Assembly (NCBI GenBank): GCA_013396755.1 | Contig: VWZF01005177.1 | Location: 2,520,910 to 2,584,909 of the forward strand | Direction: 5' to 3' | DNA length: 64,000 nucleotides | DNA from: Sclerurus mexicanus | Lineage: Eukaryota; Chordata; Aves; Passeriformes; Furnariidae | Shown: positions 23,737-34,730 of the stretch, piece after piece | Numbering within the stretch: position 1 is the first letter of the stretch | Layout of the letters: every line of letters begins with the position of its first letter | The notes under the pieces: generated by a model | The model's database searches: none | What the model saw: only the letters and a program-made list of their open reading frames with translations | Told to the model about the DNA's origin: nothing | Made by a program: the position numbers and the translations under genes

Positions 23737-23819
23737 TTTTCCTCTCTCTTTCTTCTCTTTCCTCTCTCTTTCCTCTCTTTCCTCCCTCTCCTTCCTCTCT
23801 TTCTTTCTCTCTCTTTCTT
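23694..23819. repeat. Imperfect TCTG/TC/CTTT pyrimidine tract
   Basis: It starts with TCTG units and passes into TC-, TTTC- and CCTC-rich sequence, nearly all pyrimidine on the plus strand for about 125 bp. The frames through it (plus 23541-23867, minus 23393-23836 with runs of Arg/Glu/Lys) are products of this low complexity. Confidence 0.93.
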
Positions 23820-26470
23820 AGGTGCATCTTTTGCAAAAAAGTAGGGAAATGTATTTATAGAGTGTGAAAATTCAAGTTTTCATGTATGCCGGTGCAAATG
23901 AAGAAACCACCGTGTGCTGGCTCAAGGAAATGTGTTTGATAGCAGGTGAAATTGCTGCATGAAGTTCCCCGAACATTCAGTGATGGGAAAAGTTTCAAAA
24001 CAAATAAGATGCCAATTTATTATTTTTGTTTGTGTTACAGAGCAATGCAATGAACAGCAGGGATGTGAGAAGCAGGGAAACACAATAAAATACTGGGTCA
24101 ATTTTACAGGAAAAGTGAATCCAGCCAACACCCAGGAGTTTATCTCTAAGTCGTTTGAAACATATTCAGAGTCTACCTCTACTTTCACGGCGGCTCAGCA
24201 CTGTAAACTTAAACTTTTCCTCAAAAACGTTAACCACACGTTCAGAAAGAAAACAGTGAGATAGCTTGTTCCAAGAAGTTAGGATGCAGAGGTTTGTTTG
24301 TGTATTTGCATGGCTTTATTTTGCAAGGGAAAACAAAAAACAACAGTAGAGGGAAGTCTGTGCTTTAACCACGGGCAGGGAAAAGGCATTGTGTAAGCCT
24401 TAGAGACGTGATTTTGAAAATGGGCTTGGCATGGATCTAATTCTATTCCCAGTGGAATTAAGGGGAGTTGTACCATTGACTTAATAGGAATAAAGTAAAG
24501 CTGCTGCCCAGTGCTTTTTTAAATCCCATTCCTTAGAAGTTAGAATATGTAATAGATTAATTAAAAACAGGTTTAGAGAAGACAGTTACATATAAATGTC
24601 AGACTGAGTCCTGCAAAACTCCCTCAAGTATACAAGCAAATGCCTCTGTAAAATTTCAAGATTATGTATGAAACTGAAGGATCAGGGGCCAAACTTTGTA
24701 TCCAGTGAGATCAGTAATTTCATTTAGTTCTTATTGTAGTTTTCTTTTAAATCATACTTTTCCCCGAGTTGCATTTCCCCACATTTAGATGTAAAACTAT
24801 TGCTTAAACTAAACTATAAGCACTCTGATTTTGACACACATTTCCCAGAAAAATGTAACATAGTCCACTAGCTGTGCCAAGACAAAATTGTTTAAGATTG
24901 AAGAGTTCAGACTTCTTGCAAAAGGAAAAAAACAAACTATGGTGCCTTTTTTTTTTTTTAAAGCAACATTTAAGGTAGCAAATATGGAGTTTAGCTGTTA
25001 AAGGACAGTTGACTAATGAAAAAGCTTCCTAAATGGTGAAGTACCACTCTCAGCTTCAGTGAGTATATTCTGCTTCAATCACTGTGTATGTGGGCGTTCA
25101 ATATTTTTCACAGATTGCCCTCAAAACTCATCAGTACTTATGTGATAATATTTGGAGGTAGAAGTTACTGCTGGAAGAAGTGCCTTTCTTCAGTATTCTG
25201 CAGTCATTCCTTAGGTTGCCATTTTTCTATAGCACTTTATGAATAGATGCAGGAATTGAAAATACTGTCACATGGGGTTCTGCTCCTGTGCCTCCTAAAC
25301 TGAAGCTCTCTGAACTCATCAGCTTCTTGCCTTCTTTCACTGTCCATCCTCAGTGTTAGGGCTTAAATGTAGACCCATACCAGGGGCTTCACTGCCACAC
25401 TCATCACTGTCTTTTTGACATCCTGATCATGAGAGATGCAACAACAAGGATTTTCTGTACAGACAGAAATTATTAAAATCTCAAGCCTTTTTCATATGAT
25501 GACCATTCCAAGGACAACGATAATCTATGTTTAGGACTCCTTCTCTGATCAGGATGTGAAATTTTGTATGCAAAGCATTCCTGTTGTTAGCACCTAATGT
25601 TACCATTACCAGTAAAGTCATGTGGGAACTATTCAGTGGGATCACTGATGCATGTAAAGTCACTGGTGTACAGAGCTGTTCACTACATGAGGGCAATGGA
25701 GACTGAAAGAGAAAAAAACTTGCTTCAACCCAAGAGTGATGTACAAGTTCTTTATTTTTTCAGTCAATAATTTAGGCACAAAGTATTCCAAAGAACATGA
25801 AAATACAAGGACACTCTTATAAAAAAACCCCCTTGATTTCAAGTAGTAAAAGAAGGGCTGTACATGCTTAGTTTCAACTGGCTGTGTCCAACAGGCAACT
25901 CAGCTATAAATTTAAGCCATGTTGATAGATGCTTAAATAATGTCAAAAAATCCAACAAAGCATGAATAAATGAAACCTGGTGTTTGCACTTATCTAGTGA
26001 CAGCAGTGGAAAGCCCACCTGCCTGCACCAGGACTTGCGCTAGAAGAGCTTCCTTGAAAGCAATTCTGCCAGCATATCCACCTAGTGGAAATATTGAACT
26101 GGCTGGCACTTTGGGTTGGTCGTTTTTGCTAATCGAGCTGCATTACTTCCTGGATGACATCAGCTAAAACAAGGAGAAAAAAACAAGTCTTTGGGCAGTT
26201 GTTTTTCTATGCTGGGTCCTATCCATTCTGGTTATACCAACAAAACACTGAACTGCATCCCTCCCATGTAGGGAAATACTGCTTCTGTGAGTTCACCGGC
26301 AGGATCAGGAATAATTTTCCAGAAATCATGCAGAGGTCAGCCATTTATAGAAAGGTAGAACTGATACATGAGAGGTGGTGAGAGAGATATTTGCATAATA
26401 AGGAACAAGGCTCTTTTCTGTATTAAATGTTCTGAATTGGGTTGTTGCCTGGAAAAAATGTAACTCTTCT
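23820..26470. other. Non-coding DNA, nothing recognised
   Basis: About 2.6 kb without a gene I can support. A 101-aa frame at 23959-24264 contains an acceptor-like 'gtgttacag' at 24032-24040 followed by 75 open codons, but the phase does not fit the exon at 23117 and I recognise no family. A poly-T run lies near 24948-24959. Confidence 0.45.
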
Positions 26471-26645
26471 TAACTTTGTTTGTTTCTTTTTTGGTTTTGT
26501 TTGCTTGTTTGTTTTTTAGAGGTTTTTTGTTTGTTTAAGGTTTTTGGGTTTTGGTTTGGTGTTTGTTTTGGTTTGGTTTTTGTTTTTGTGGGGTTTTTTG
26601 TTGGGTTTTTTTGTTTTTTTGTGTTTTGTTGTTTTGGGTTTTTTA
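26471..26645. repeat. T/G-only low-complexity tract (GTTT/GGTTT)
   Basis: About 170 bp built almost wholly of T and G on the plus strand, as irregular GTTT, TTTGG and TTTTTG units with a few interruptions. The Phe/Val/Gly-rich frame at 26480-26677 is a by-product of this composition. Confidence 0.9.
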
Positions 26646-29600
26646 ATCAGTTTACACCTAATTTGTCATGGTTCTAGCCTTAGATCTTGTCTAGTGTTAA
26701 AGAATTAGGCTGCATGGTCTAAAAGACACATGTAACTGTAAATATACAGTTGTCTCAGTTTTAGGCCCATTAATTTGAAGCAGAGATACTGACTGATACA
26801 TCTTTTTGGAGGGCAAACTTGTAACATTACCACTCCCTTGGAAGGAGTTCCCAGTGTTACCTTCTGGTTAAGACTAGCCTTGACAGCTTCCTTTTGAAAT
26901 GCAATACTTTTGCACAGCTCTTCACATATACCTTTAACATGCTTGCCTTTGGGAATGTGACTCATAAATCCAAGTTAGACATCCAACTCTTCATAGAATA
27001 AGTAACATGACATAGACTTAGGGTTCCCAGGGCTCACAAGCTGGATTCATAACACATAACATGCTGCCTGGAAGGAGGCTTTGACCATTTGAGGACCAGA
27101 TGTGTACAAAATGCTCCCTGTCTCTCTGATTTTGGCAGTTGGCTGCAGTTCTAAATTCAGTATGTGAGGAAAGTGTGATTCACAGCCACAAAACTTTGCT
27201 TGATCTCCAGTGCTTTGAGAATACAGGGCTGCCTGATGTTTTTCTTTAAGAGCTCAGAGGAGAGAAGTGTTGACCACTTATTTAGGAGTCCTGTGATCAG
27301 AGCACTTGCTCAGGAAGTTGGAGATATGTGTTTTACAAGTCCTTTTTCAGTCTTGGGGGATTCAAATTATCTTCTTTTGCCTTCCAATAATATCCAGGAG
27401 AACATGTACATTCCCCACCACCTTCCCTTTTGAAGTAGTGCCATGACTCAGAGAGGAGTGCAGGACTCTGAAGGCAAAGAAGAGAAAAGTTTTCCATTGA
27501 GTGTTGCTTAACAACCCTGGAATACTGCTTTTCTTCCAGAGAAGCCTACAGCCTAAGAACAGGGCACTAATCTGAGAGATGGAAGACACCAGTTTATCCC
27601 CTTCCCAATGAGATGGGTGTGGAAGACTGGTCTCCTATTTGAGAACAAAAAAGAGAAGAAAGAAAATTAAATTCTATGACATCCTTTATCAAACATTTCC
27701 TCTGGCTCAACACATGAGATGAATGTGGCTAACATCCAAACTTTATAAATACCATAGAAATAAATGTGCCAGGAATATGAAGCTGTAGACTCACAAACCT
27801 TCTTAACCATTTTTTCAACTCTTTTCTGGAATGGCTGTCAATGCTACAGAAGGTCTCTTTTCTACCAGTATCTTTGGAAATACCTTCCACAACTCCTTAC
27901 ATCTCCACCTGAGGGAGAGGATGATTCATTGCTCCAAATGAAATCTCTGTAGTGCATGCAGCTTTCAGTTTTTATCGGGAGGGCTCACTGGAAGTGCCCA
28001 AGTAAGCATCCATCTAAGGACAGAAAAGCTCTTCCCCAAGATTTCAGAAGGTGCAGAAAATGAACTGAAGAAATGCCATCTGAAGAAAATATTTTACTCC
28101 TCTATAAAAACATGGAAGATTAAAAGCATTTTCTTCAACATCACAAGAAACCTAAATCTAGAATTTGAACTCTGTCAGCTTGCAGTATTGTATTCAGTAC
28201 TAGCATGAACTTGTCATACTCAGCCCCACATGGCGTCTTTGAGACTATCTCACAAGTTACTCCTTGCTTTTCGTCTTTTTATAATCATTTTAGTTAGATA
28301 CTTTTGGACTCCTTCAAAGCAACAAAGCTGTGGTTTTCAATGTGCAAGGGGAAGCAATATATAGGCAAACAGAGAAAAAAAGAGGAAAGAAGAACTACAA
28401 ACTTTGTCCCTCTTGACAGAAGTTTATCAATGATCACATCCCTGAAGAGAATTTTAGTCATGGAGCTAAGAAATAAAAGTTGGCCTTTATGGTATTTTAC
28501 CATTTAAGATTCAGAATCTCATGTAATTATTCTCACAGCAATTAAAGATGAAGTAGTTTTGAGAGGTCCCATGAAATTTCATCTGGATTTTAGATCTTTA
28601 AGAGATTATTAAAAATCATAACAGGTCATGATGTATTCTCTTCCCTTGTCCTTCAGAAATGAAGAAACTACTGTTTGAGTAAGACTGCTGTTGTTTTCCT
28701 TTCAGTCTCCCATTTTGTATCCACAGTCCCCAGAAAAGTTAGAAGGCCACCAGATAGGGCATATACTTAAAGGAAAAAGCTCAGTGGATCATGAGTGACT
28801 GAAAACAGTTTACTATTGTGGTTTCCTTTGGACCTAATTATCTCCAATAGATCTAAAATATCTTGTGCCAGTAATATGACTGTAGCAACTGTAGGAACTG
28901 CCTGCAGTGCTTTCATTGCTGTCATCAAGTTTGTATATTCCATTCACATGTATGAGTTTAGTTGATTCTGACAAGATTAAATCAAGACAAGAAGGCAAAA
29001 TTTTGTAAGAATGTCCTTGGAAAACAGACTTACTGTCCTTTCTGAAGTGGTATCATTTTCCTGAACTAGAGGGGAGATGTGTCGGCAGAAAACATGACGT
29101 GGCGTTGGAGCTGGCATTTGCAGCCATTCAACAGCTGTTTAGCAGCCAGATGATTGGAATAACTGGACATCCTGGTTGCAAAGCAGATCTGGCTCTTCTA
29201 GTGTATATCCTCAAGGAAAAGTGGTTAGAGCAGATATTACTAACCTGATAAACGTGCTAAGGAGTAAAAGTATACTATAATGGATGACTGAAAATATCAG
29301 CAAGTGATCTTAAAAGGACACTATGAATTACTTATCTGTTTCTACTGGCTGTGTTTAGTTTGTACAAAATTTTAATTCCAAATTCAATGGCTCCTTGACG
29401 ATTTAATAAAAAGCCAATATTCCTGAGCTTTTATCACCCCAACCACATGTGATGCCACATGGATTATGTAAATTGCCCTCATGTAGTAGTTGAAGTGGTG
29501 TCCTTGTGCCTCTCTTCCCAATGGTTATTGCCCTAACCAGATGAGTTAATTCTGCTCAACAGCCATTATACTAGAACAAGTGCAGATGTGGTTTATTGAC

Positions 29601-32249
29601 TATGCCCTGATTGACTGAAGCATTACTATGAACTTACTTAATTTTTGAGTCCCTTTTAAAGTTGCTTTCTCTTTCTGTAAATTGAATGTGGCTTGGGGAT
29701 TATAAACAGCAGAGTTTTTGTACTTACATGTTTGTTTAGTTAATCTTTCCTATGGAAAATATTCCACTGCTTACTGGCTTCCTCATTTGGTGCACATTTC
29801 CCAGCGCTTCTAAGTAGGACCACTACACATTTCCTTTTCACAGACTTTTGTTCAAAATTGTTGTGGTCAGTTTCACCAGTCCTTGATGGATTCTGTTATC
29901 CCAAGCCACAGAAGTCTTTTGTGATGGAGGTATAATCTTTTCTGTTTGTTTGTTTTTCTGTCTGTACCATGTGTTTTCTGCCTCACCTTGACAAATAATG
30001 ATATTGGATCTGATGTGTCCCAGTACCACCTGATGGGCTGTGTGAATTTTATTTTTTACAAAATCCCTCTCCAGGTAATGACTCTCAGCTGCATACTGGC
30101 AGATGGTGTATGTGCGCACAATGCACATGTGAGTGCTCAAATCTTACACAGTGGTGAATAATTTGTCTTCTCTACACTAAATCCAGGAGTTTCAGCCTCA
30201 GATCTGATCTTTTATCCTGCTGAAATGCCTTTGTTTGATTTACTGCTTGGGCTAAATCATGCAGAAAAAAAAAATTGGTGCTAATCTGACCTTTTCTCTT
30301 GCTGTTTGGCTAAACCAATATTTTATTGAAAATCTAGATAAGAAAAATGGTTTGGCCATTTTTTTGTGTATGATGGTGAGCCTTAGTTTCTTCAGCTGTA
30401 AAGTAAGAGCTAACCTATTTTGAAGTAAGACCTAATGCAGTTTACTTTGATACCCCTAGGTGAAATGTTGTTTAGGGCTGTAAAATTTTGCTTTGTTTTC
30501 CTTAGAAATTAAATTCTTCCGAGTATTTGATGCTCCAGTACTAATCCAAGGATTTGCAGTATACCACTGACAATCTATCCTAGGTCAGTCTTGGTTCATT
30601 TAACTTTTTTGGCTGTCTTCCTGTAACACACATCTCCTTTCTCCCCCACATATGTCCAGTTGTCCATGAGCCTTTTGTTTTATTGACAGCTGTAGTGTTT
30701 CAATGTCATCTGATGCTTTGGTTCATTGCTGTAACCCTGAGCTTGCAATGTATAATGGTTTTCTCAATACAAGGCATCTTTGAGTGCATTATGTTCCTTA
30801 AAAGCACCAGGCAGTATAGGATTCCAAACATAAGAATGACAAGACTGAATTAGCTTTTCAACAGATTTCAATTTAAGATGAAACTCAGGAAAATATTCAT
30901 GTCTGAAAAGGAAAGATAATTATTGAGTTAGAAGCAAACATTTCTTAGGGAAAACCTTCTCTCTCAAAGAAGATATTGAAGACTGAAGAACGTATTTTTG
31001 ACTTTCAGACTGGTTTCTGTGGCATGAAGGTCTCCATGTATGTTGAGTATTGTCCTGAGAAATGAGTAAATGTTTGTATGTGTATGAAATCTACAAGGTA
31101 GAAGTACAGGGAGGAGGTACAAGTGGGACAAGGTCCTCTAAGATTTTAGTAGTTTCATACCTCTGTATATTTCTCTAGTTCTCTTTTATACAGTCTGTTC
31201 CTTTAATCCTACTAGCAAGGTGGGAACCTGTCTCTGGCTTCAATAAACCTACTGGACAGTTGGTTATATGGAAAGTAACAGTTTAACAGTGGATGAACAT
31301 CAATGCATTTAGATAAAATATCTGCTGTAAGTGGTAATCTCTGCTATCTCCTCAAGTTAACCAGTAATTGGCTACATTTGAAAAATATGCATGGTCTGTT
31401 CCTTATTTTTGACTCATCATTGGCACTTACTATTTTTCTCAAGTGAAAATAATTTGGTGTTTCTTTCCCCTTAAGGATTTGGATCAACAGATGAGAGACA
31501 GCAATATAAGTTAATTTTTAATGTACACACATGAACACAGAGGACAAATTCCAAACAGAGCAGAATGAAGCATCTGGGTAAGGTTTTCATGCTCCTAGAA
31601 TCACCCATTTAATATAGGTTTACCTTGTTCCACTTTTTCTCTAGCATAGAGACAGTTTATTTTCATGGGCATATACCTTATTGTTGACCGCTATTAGGAA
31701 GATATGGATTTGCAAACTGCTCTGAAAAACAAATCTTAGAAATTAGGATTTTTTTTTTCACTTTTCTGGTGAGGAGCATTTACTGATGGACATCAAAGTT
31801 TACCACATAGCATTTAAACAGCTGCAAGTAATTTATTCTTCTCTCTAGCTGGAGTGTAAGAAAGAATAAATCCATTCTATCTAGCAGGGAGGGTAAAGTC
31901 ACATTTCTCTAACAGTTTGGGCTGGCGTGACCTATACAATGCCTCTGTGAGAGCTGGAAAAGACTGCTTTTGAAAAACAGATAGGGTGATATTTAAAGAT
32001 GTTTATCAGAAGTAGTTTGGTGTCATGCTATCTTTTACTACAACCTCACCATCTCTCTTCAAATAATGACCCTCTGTCTTGTGTTGCCTCAGATTTACTC
32101 CTCTGTTTCAGCTCATAGTGACATTTGATAGTGCAGAAATCAGGTGGCCAAAAAAAATTAATACTTAAGAGTTTGCCTTAGAATGAGAGATTACTTTCTG
32201 AACAGTGCTGTGCTGTTTTGTTTTGTTTCTGAGTTTTTACAGTGGAGAA
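26646..32249. other. Non-coding DNA, nothing recognised
   Basis: About 5.6 kb of AT-rich sequence with only short chance frames. No exon with matched splice sites and recognisable protein, no clear transposon and no RNA gene was seen. If the region belongs to PRTG it would be intron; if it belongs to the MAN1A1 5' flank it would be intergenic. Confidence 0.45.
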
Positions 32250-33085
32250 GACTTGTCCTCTCCAAGTCCTGTCCTATTAACAGTCTTACTGGGGCTGTAG
32301 AGGGGCTTCTACAAGGTATCTCAGGGACCACACCTTTACCACTGAGGTCTTATTGCACCTCTGGCTCTTCACACCGTCACTGATGTGTTTGTGCCACATC
32401 AGTGCCACTGTGTGGTTGTTCCTGTGGTCCTGTAGACAGGCAATAGCTTCATCTATGTCATTGCCCATCAGCATCGCATCACAAAAGTGGGAGATTAGCA
32501 AGGTGGGCTGGTGCCAATTTCTCAGACTACAGGTGTGCCCCCATATCCAGTTGTCCTGAAGGATGAACCACCTGGCACTCTCCCCTCCTTTTGTAACCTG
32601 CATAGCCTGGAGCTGGCCCTATTGGTATATTTTAAAAGGATCATTGGTCCAGTAGTTTTCTTCCATGAAAACTAGAGGAAACTAGAGGCCTGGCCCAGCA
32701 CAATTCAAGATTGGCAACACAAATATGATAATTTGTTCATGGAATATGGACCTTATGGTACACAGACTACTGAAAGTATGATGGCAGAGAGCAGCCCTTA
32801 GGGATGTATTTGTATGGAAGAAAAAGATGGAATAGAAAGCAGTCTTTTGGGAACAAAAATCTGACCCTGAGGCTCCATGTCAGGAAATCAGATGTTGTCA
32901 TGAGACATTTCTTGTCAGCTAGAGTCAGAACCCATAACTGGACAGGATGTCCTTATAGTTCTCTTGCACCAGCCAGAGATAAGACCTTAAACCAGCTATT
33001 CCTCATGTCCTCTACACACCAGCAATTTTTAGCCTTACTGACCTGTGGTCATCCAGATATTGATCAGGATGGTGCACAGTAAACA
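32250..33085. other. GC-richer block, possible decayed retroelement
   Basis: This stretch is less AT-rich than its surroundings. It has a 105-codon frame on the minus strand (32286-32603) and frames on the plus strand (32353-32559 and 32804-33082). The minus frame contains phrases such as GNDIDEAIACLQDH that read like real protein, but I cannot assign it to CR1 or a retroviral family. There are no terminal repeats or tail. A decayed LINE or ERV internal fragment is a guess. Confidence 0.25.
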
Positions 33086-33796
33086 GGAAAAATGTAGATG
33101 TGGTGTAAGCTTTTCAAAATTACGGGTTTGGCCTTTTTTAGAGCCGGTTTTGTCACCGTTACTTCTGTTAGACACTGCCTAATTCCATTCTATTTTAGTC
33201 AGTTGGATTTCTAACTAGGATGTAGAAATGATCTGTGTGATGTCAGTTATGTGCTTTGAACTCTTGACCAACAAATTATGCATAGGAGCAGTGTTGTTCC
33301 CTGCAGATGAATCTGTTTATAAGCATGGCTTGAAGGTTAAGCCACCAGGGCAGCAGTGTTGCTAACATGTTCATCTGTGAAATGGCTTGTGAATGGTTAA
33401 TGCAGGGAACTAAATACCAGAATTAATGTCTAGACACATAAGTAAAGCAGACATAACACTAAGAACAAGGAAATGTGAATTGGTTGCTTTAGGTTAATGC
33501 ATTAACATAAAGTGAGTTACTCTACTGTCCTTCCCAAAACAGGATGGGTGGATATGGAAGTGGATCCATAAATAGAAGTTGCTGAGTTGTGTCCTGTGTC
33601 AGGCCTGTTTAGTGCTCCTTATCCTTTGCTCCTTCAATTTTTAGCTGTGGAGATTTAAACTGAGCTGCCCATCATTGAGATGGAAAAATGGACCATCAAA
33701 AAGAGTCTAAGCATTTAGGAATCTGGGAAGCAACCAATTTTAAAATTAAAAAATACTAGCCAGATATTTTTCAATAGTAATAAAATAATTTATTTT
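33086..33796. other. Non-coding DNA, nothing recognised
   Basis: About 700 bp of unique AT-rich sequence before the reverse LTR. No coding or repeat signal was seen. Confidence 0.45.
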
Positions 33797-34603
33797 CTTG
33801 GGGTGACCCTGTCTGGATGCCAGGTACCCACCAAAGTCGATCTATCACTACCCTTCTCATCTGGACAGGGGAGAGAAAATATAATGAAAAGCTCCTGAGT
33901 TGAGATAAGAACAGGGAGAGATCACTCACTAGTTACCACCACAGGCAAAACAGACTCAACTTGAGGAAGTTATTTGAATTACTACCAATTAGATCAGAGT
34001 GGCATAATGAGAAATAAAATCAAATCTTAAAAACACCTTCCACTCACCCCTTCCTTCTTCTCAGGCTCAACTTTTCTCCTGAATTCTCCACCTCCTCCCC
34101 TACAGTGGCACATGGGAACAGAGAAAAAGGTTTGCAGTCAGTTCATTACAAGTTTCTCACACTCTTTCCTCCGCAGAGGAAGGACTCCTCACACACTCCA
34201 ATGTGAGTCCTTCCCACAGGCTGCAGTTCCTCACAAACTGCTCCAATGCGGGTGCTTTCTGTGGAGTGCAGCCCTTAAGGAACAGGCTACTCCAGTGTGG
34301 GTTCCCCGCAGGGTGACAGGTCATGCAAGCAAATGTGCTCCAGTGTGGGCTTCCTATGGGGTCACAGCCTCCTTTGGACATTCACCTGTTCCAGCATGGG
34401 GTCCTCCAAGGGCTGCAGGTGGAGCTCTGCTCCACTGTGCACCTCCATGGGCTGCAGGGGCACAGTGGCCTCACCATGGTCTTCACCACAGACTGCAGGT
34501 GAATCTGAGCTCCAGAGCCTTTAGTACCTCCTTCTTCACTGAGCTTGGTGTCTGCAGGTCTCTTCCTCTCACATATTCTCACACCTCTCTCCAGCTGCAG
34601 TTG
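33797..34603 (-). mobile_element. Truncated LTR of the same ERV family (reverse)
   Basis: Read on the minus strand this matches the right half of the LTR at 4578-5402. Its left edge here (ggggtgaccctgtctggatg, then ccaggtacccacc) is the LTR 3' end. The 'gagatcactcactagttacc' and 'gcaaaacagactcaac' blocks and 'aatgagaaataaaatcaaat' follow. The part 34180-34500 is a run of degenerate units of about 40 bp around 'ctccagtgtgggttcc' and 'gggctgcaggtggagctctg'. The 5' end of the LTR is missing; a CR1 tail begins at about 34604 instead. The 189-aa plus-strand frame at 34112-34681 is a chance frame through the GC-rich repeats. Confidence 0.8.
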
Positions 34604-34730
34604 TGCCAGGTGAAAGGGGCTTTGAGCATCCTGGTCCAGTGGAAGGTATACTTGCCCATGGCAGAGGGATTGAAACAGTGAACTTTAAGGTCCCTTCCAA
34701 CCCAAACCATTCTATGATTTCCTGATTCTA
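34604..34730 (+). mobile_element. CR1 LINE extreme 3' tail
   Basis: The plus strand reads gccaggtgaaaggggctttg, 'cctggtccagtggaaggt', 'cttgcccatggcagaggg', 'aaggtcccttccaacccaaa' and 'ccattctatgatt', which is the standard bird CR1 3' UTR end. Only about 125 bp remain. It abuts the truncated LTR directly. Confidence 0.9.

Noticed and set aside
23393..23836. Arg/Glu/Lys-rich 147-codon minus-strand frame
   Set aside because: Its charged half is the translation of the TC-rich simple repeat at 23694-23819.
26480..26677. Phe/Val-rich frame resembling membrane helices
   Set aside because: It is a product of the T/G-only tract; codons are almost only TTT, GTT, TTG and GGT.
34112..34681. 189-codon plus-strand open frame
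   Set aside because: It lies over the reverse LTR and runs into the CR1 tail. The residues reflect GC-rich LTR repeats, with no domain.
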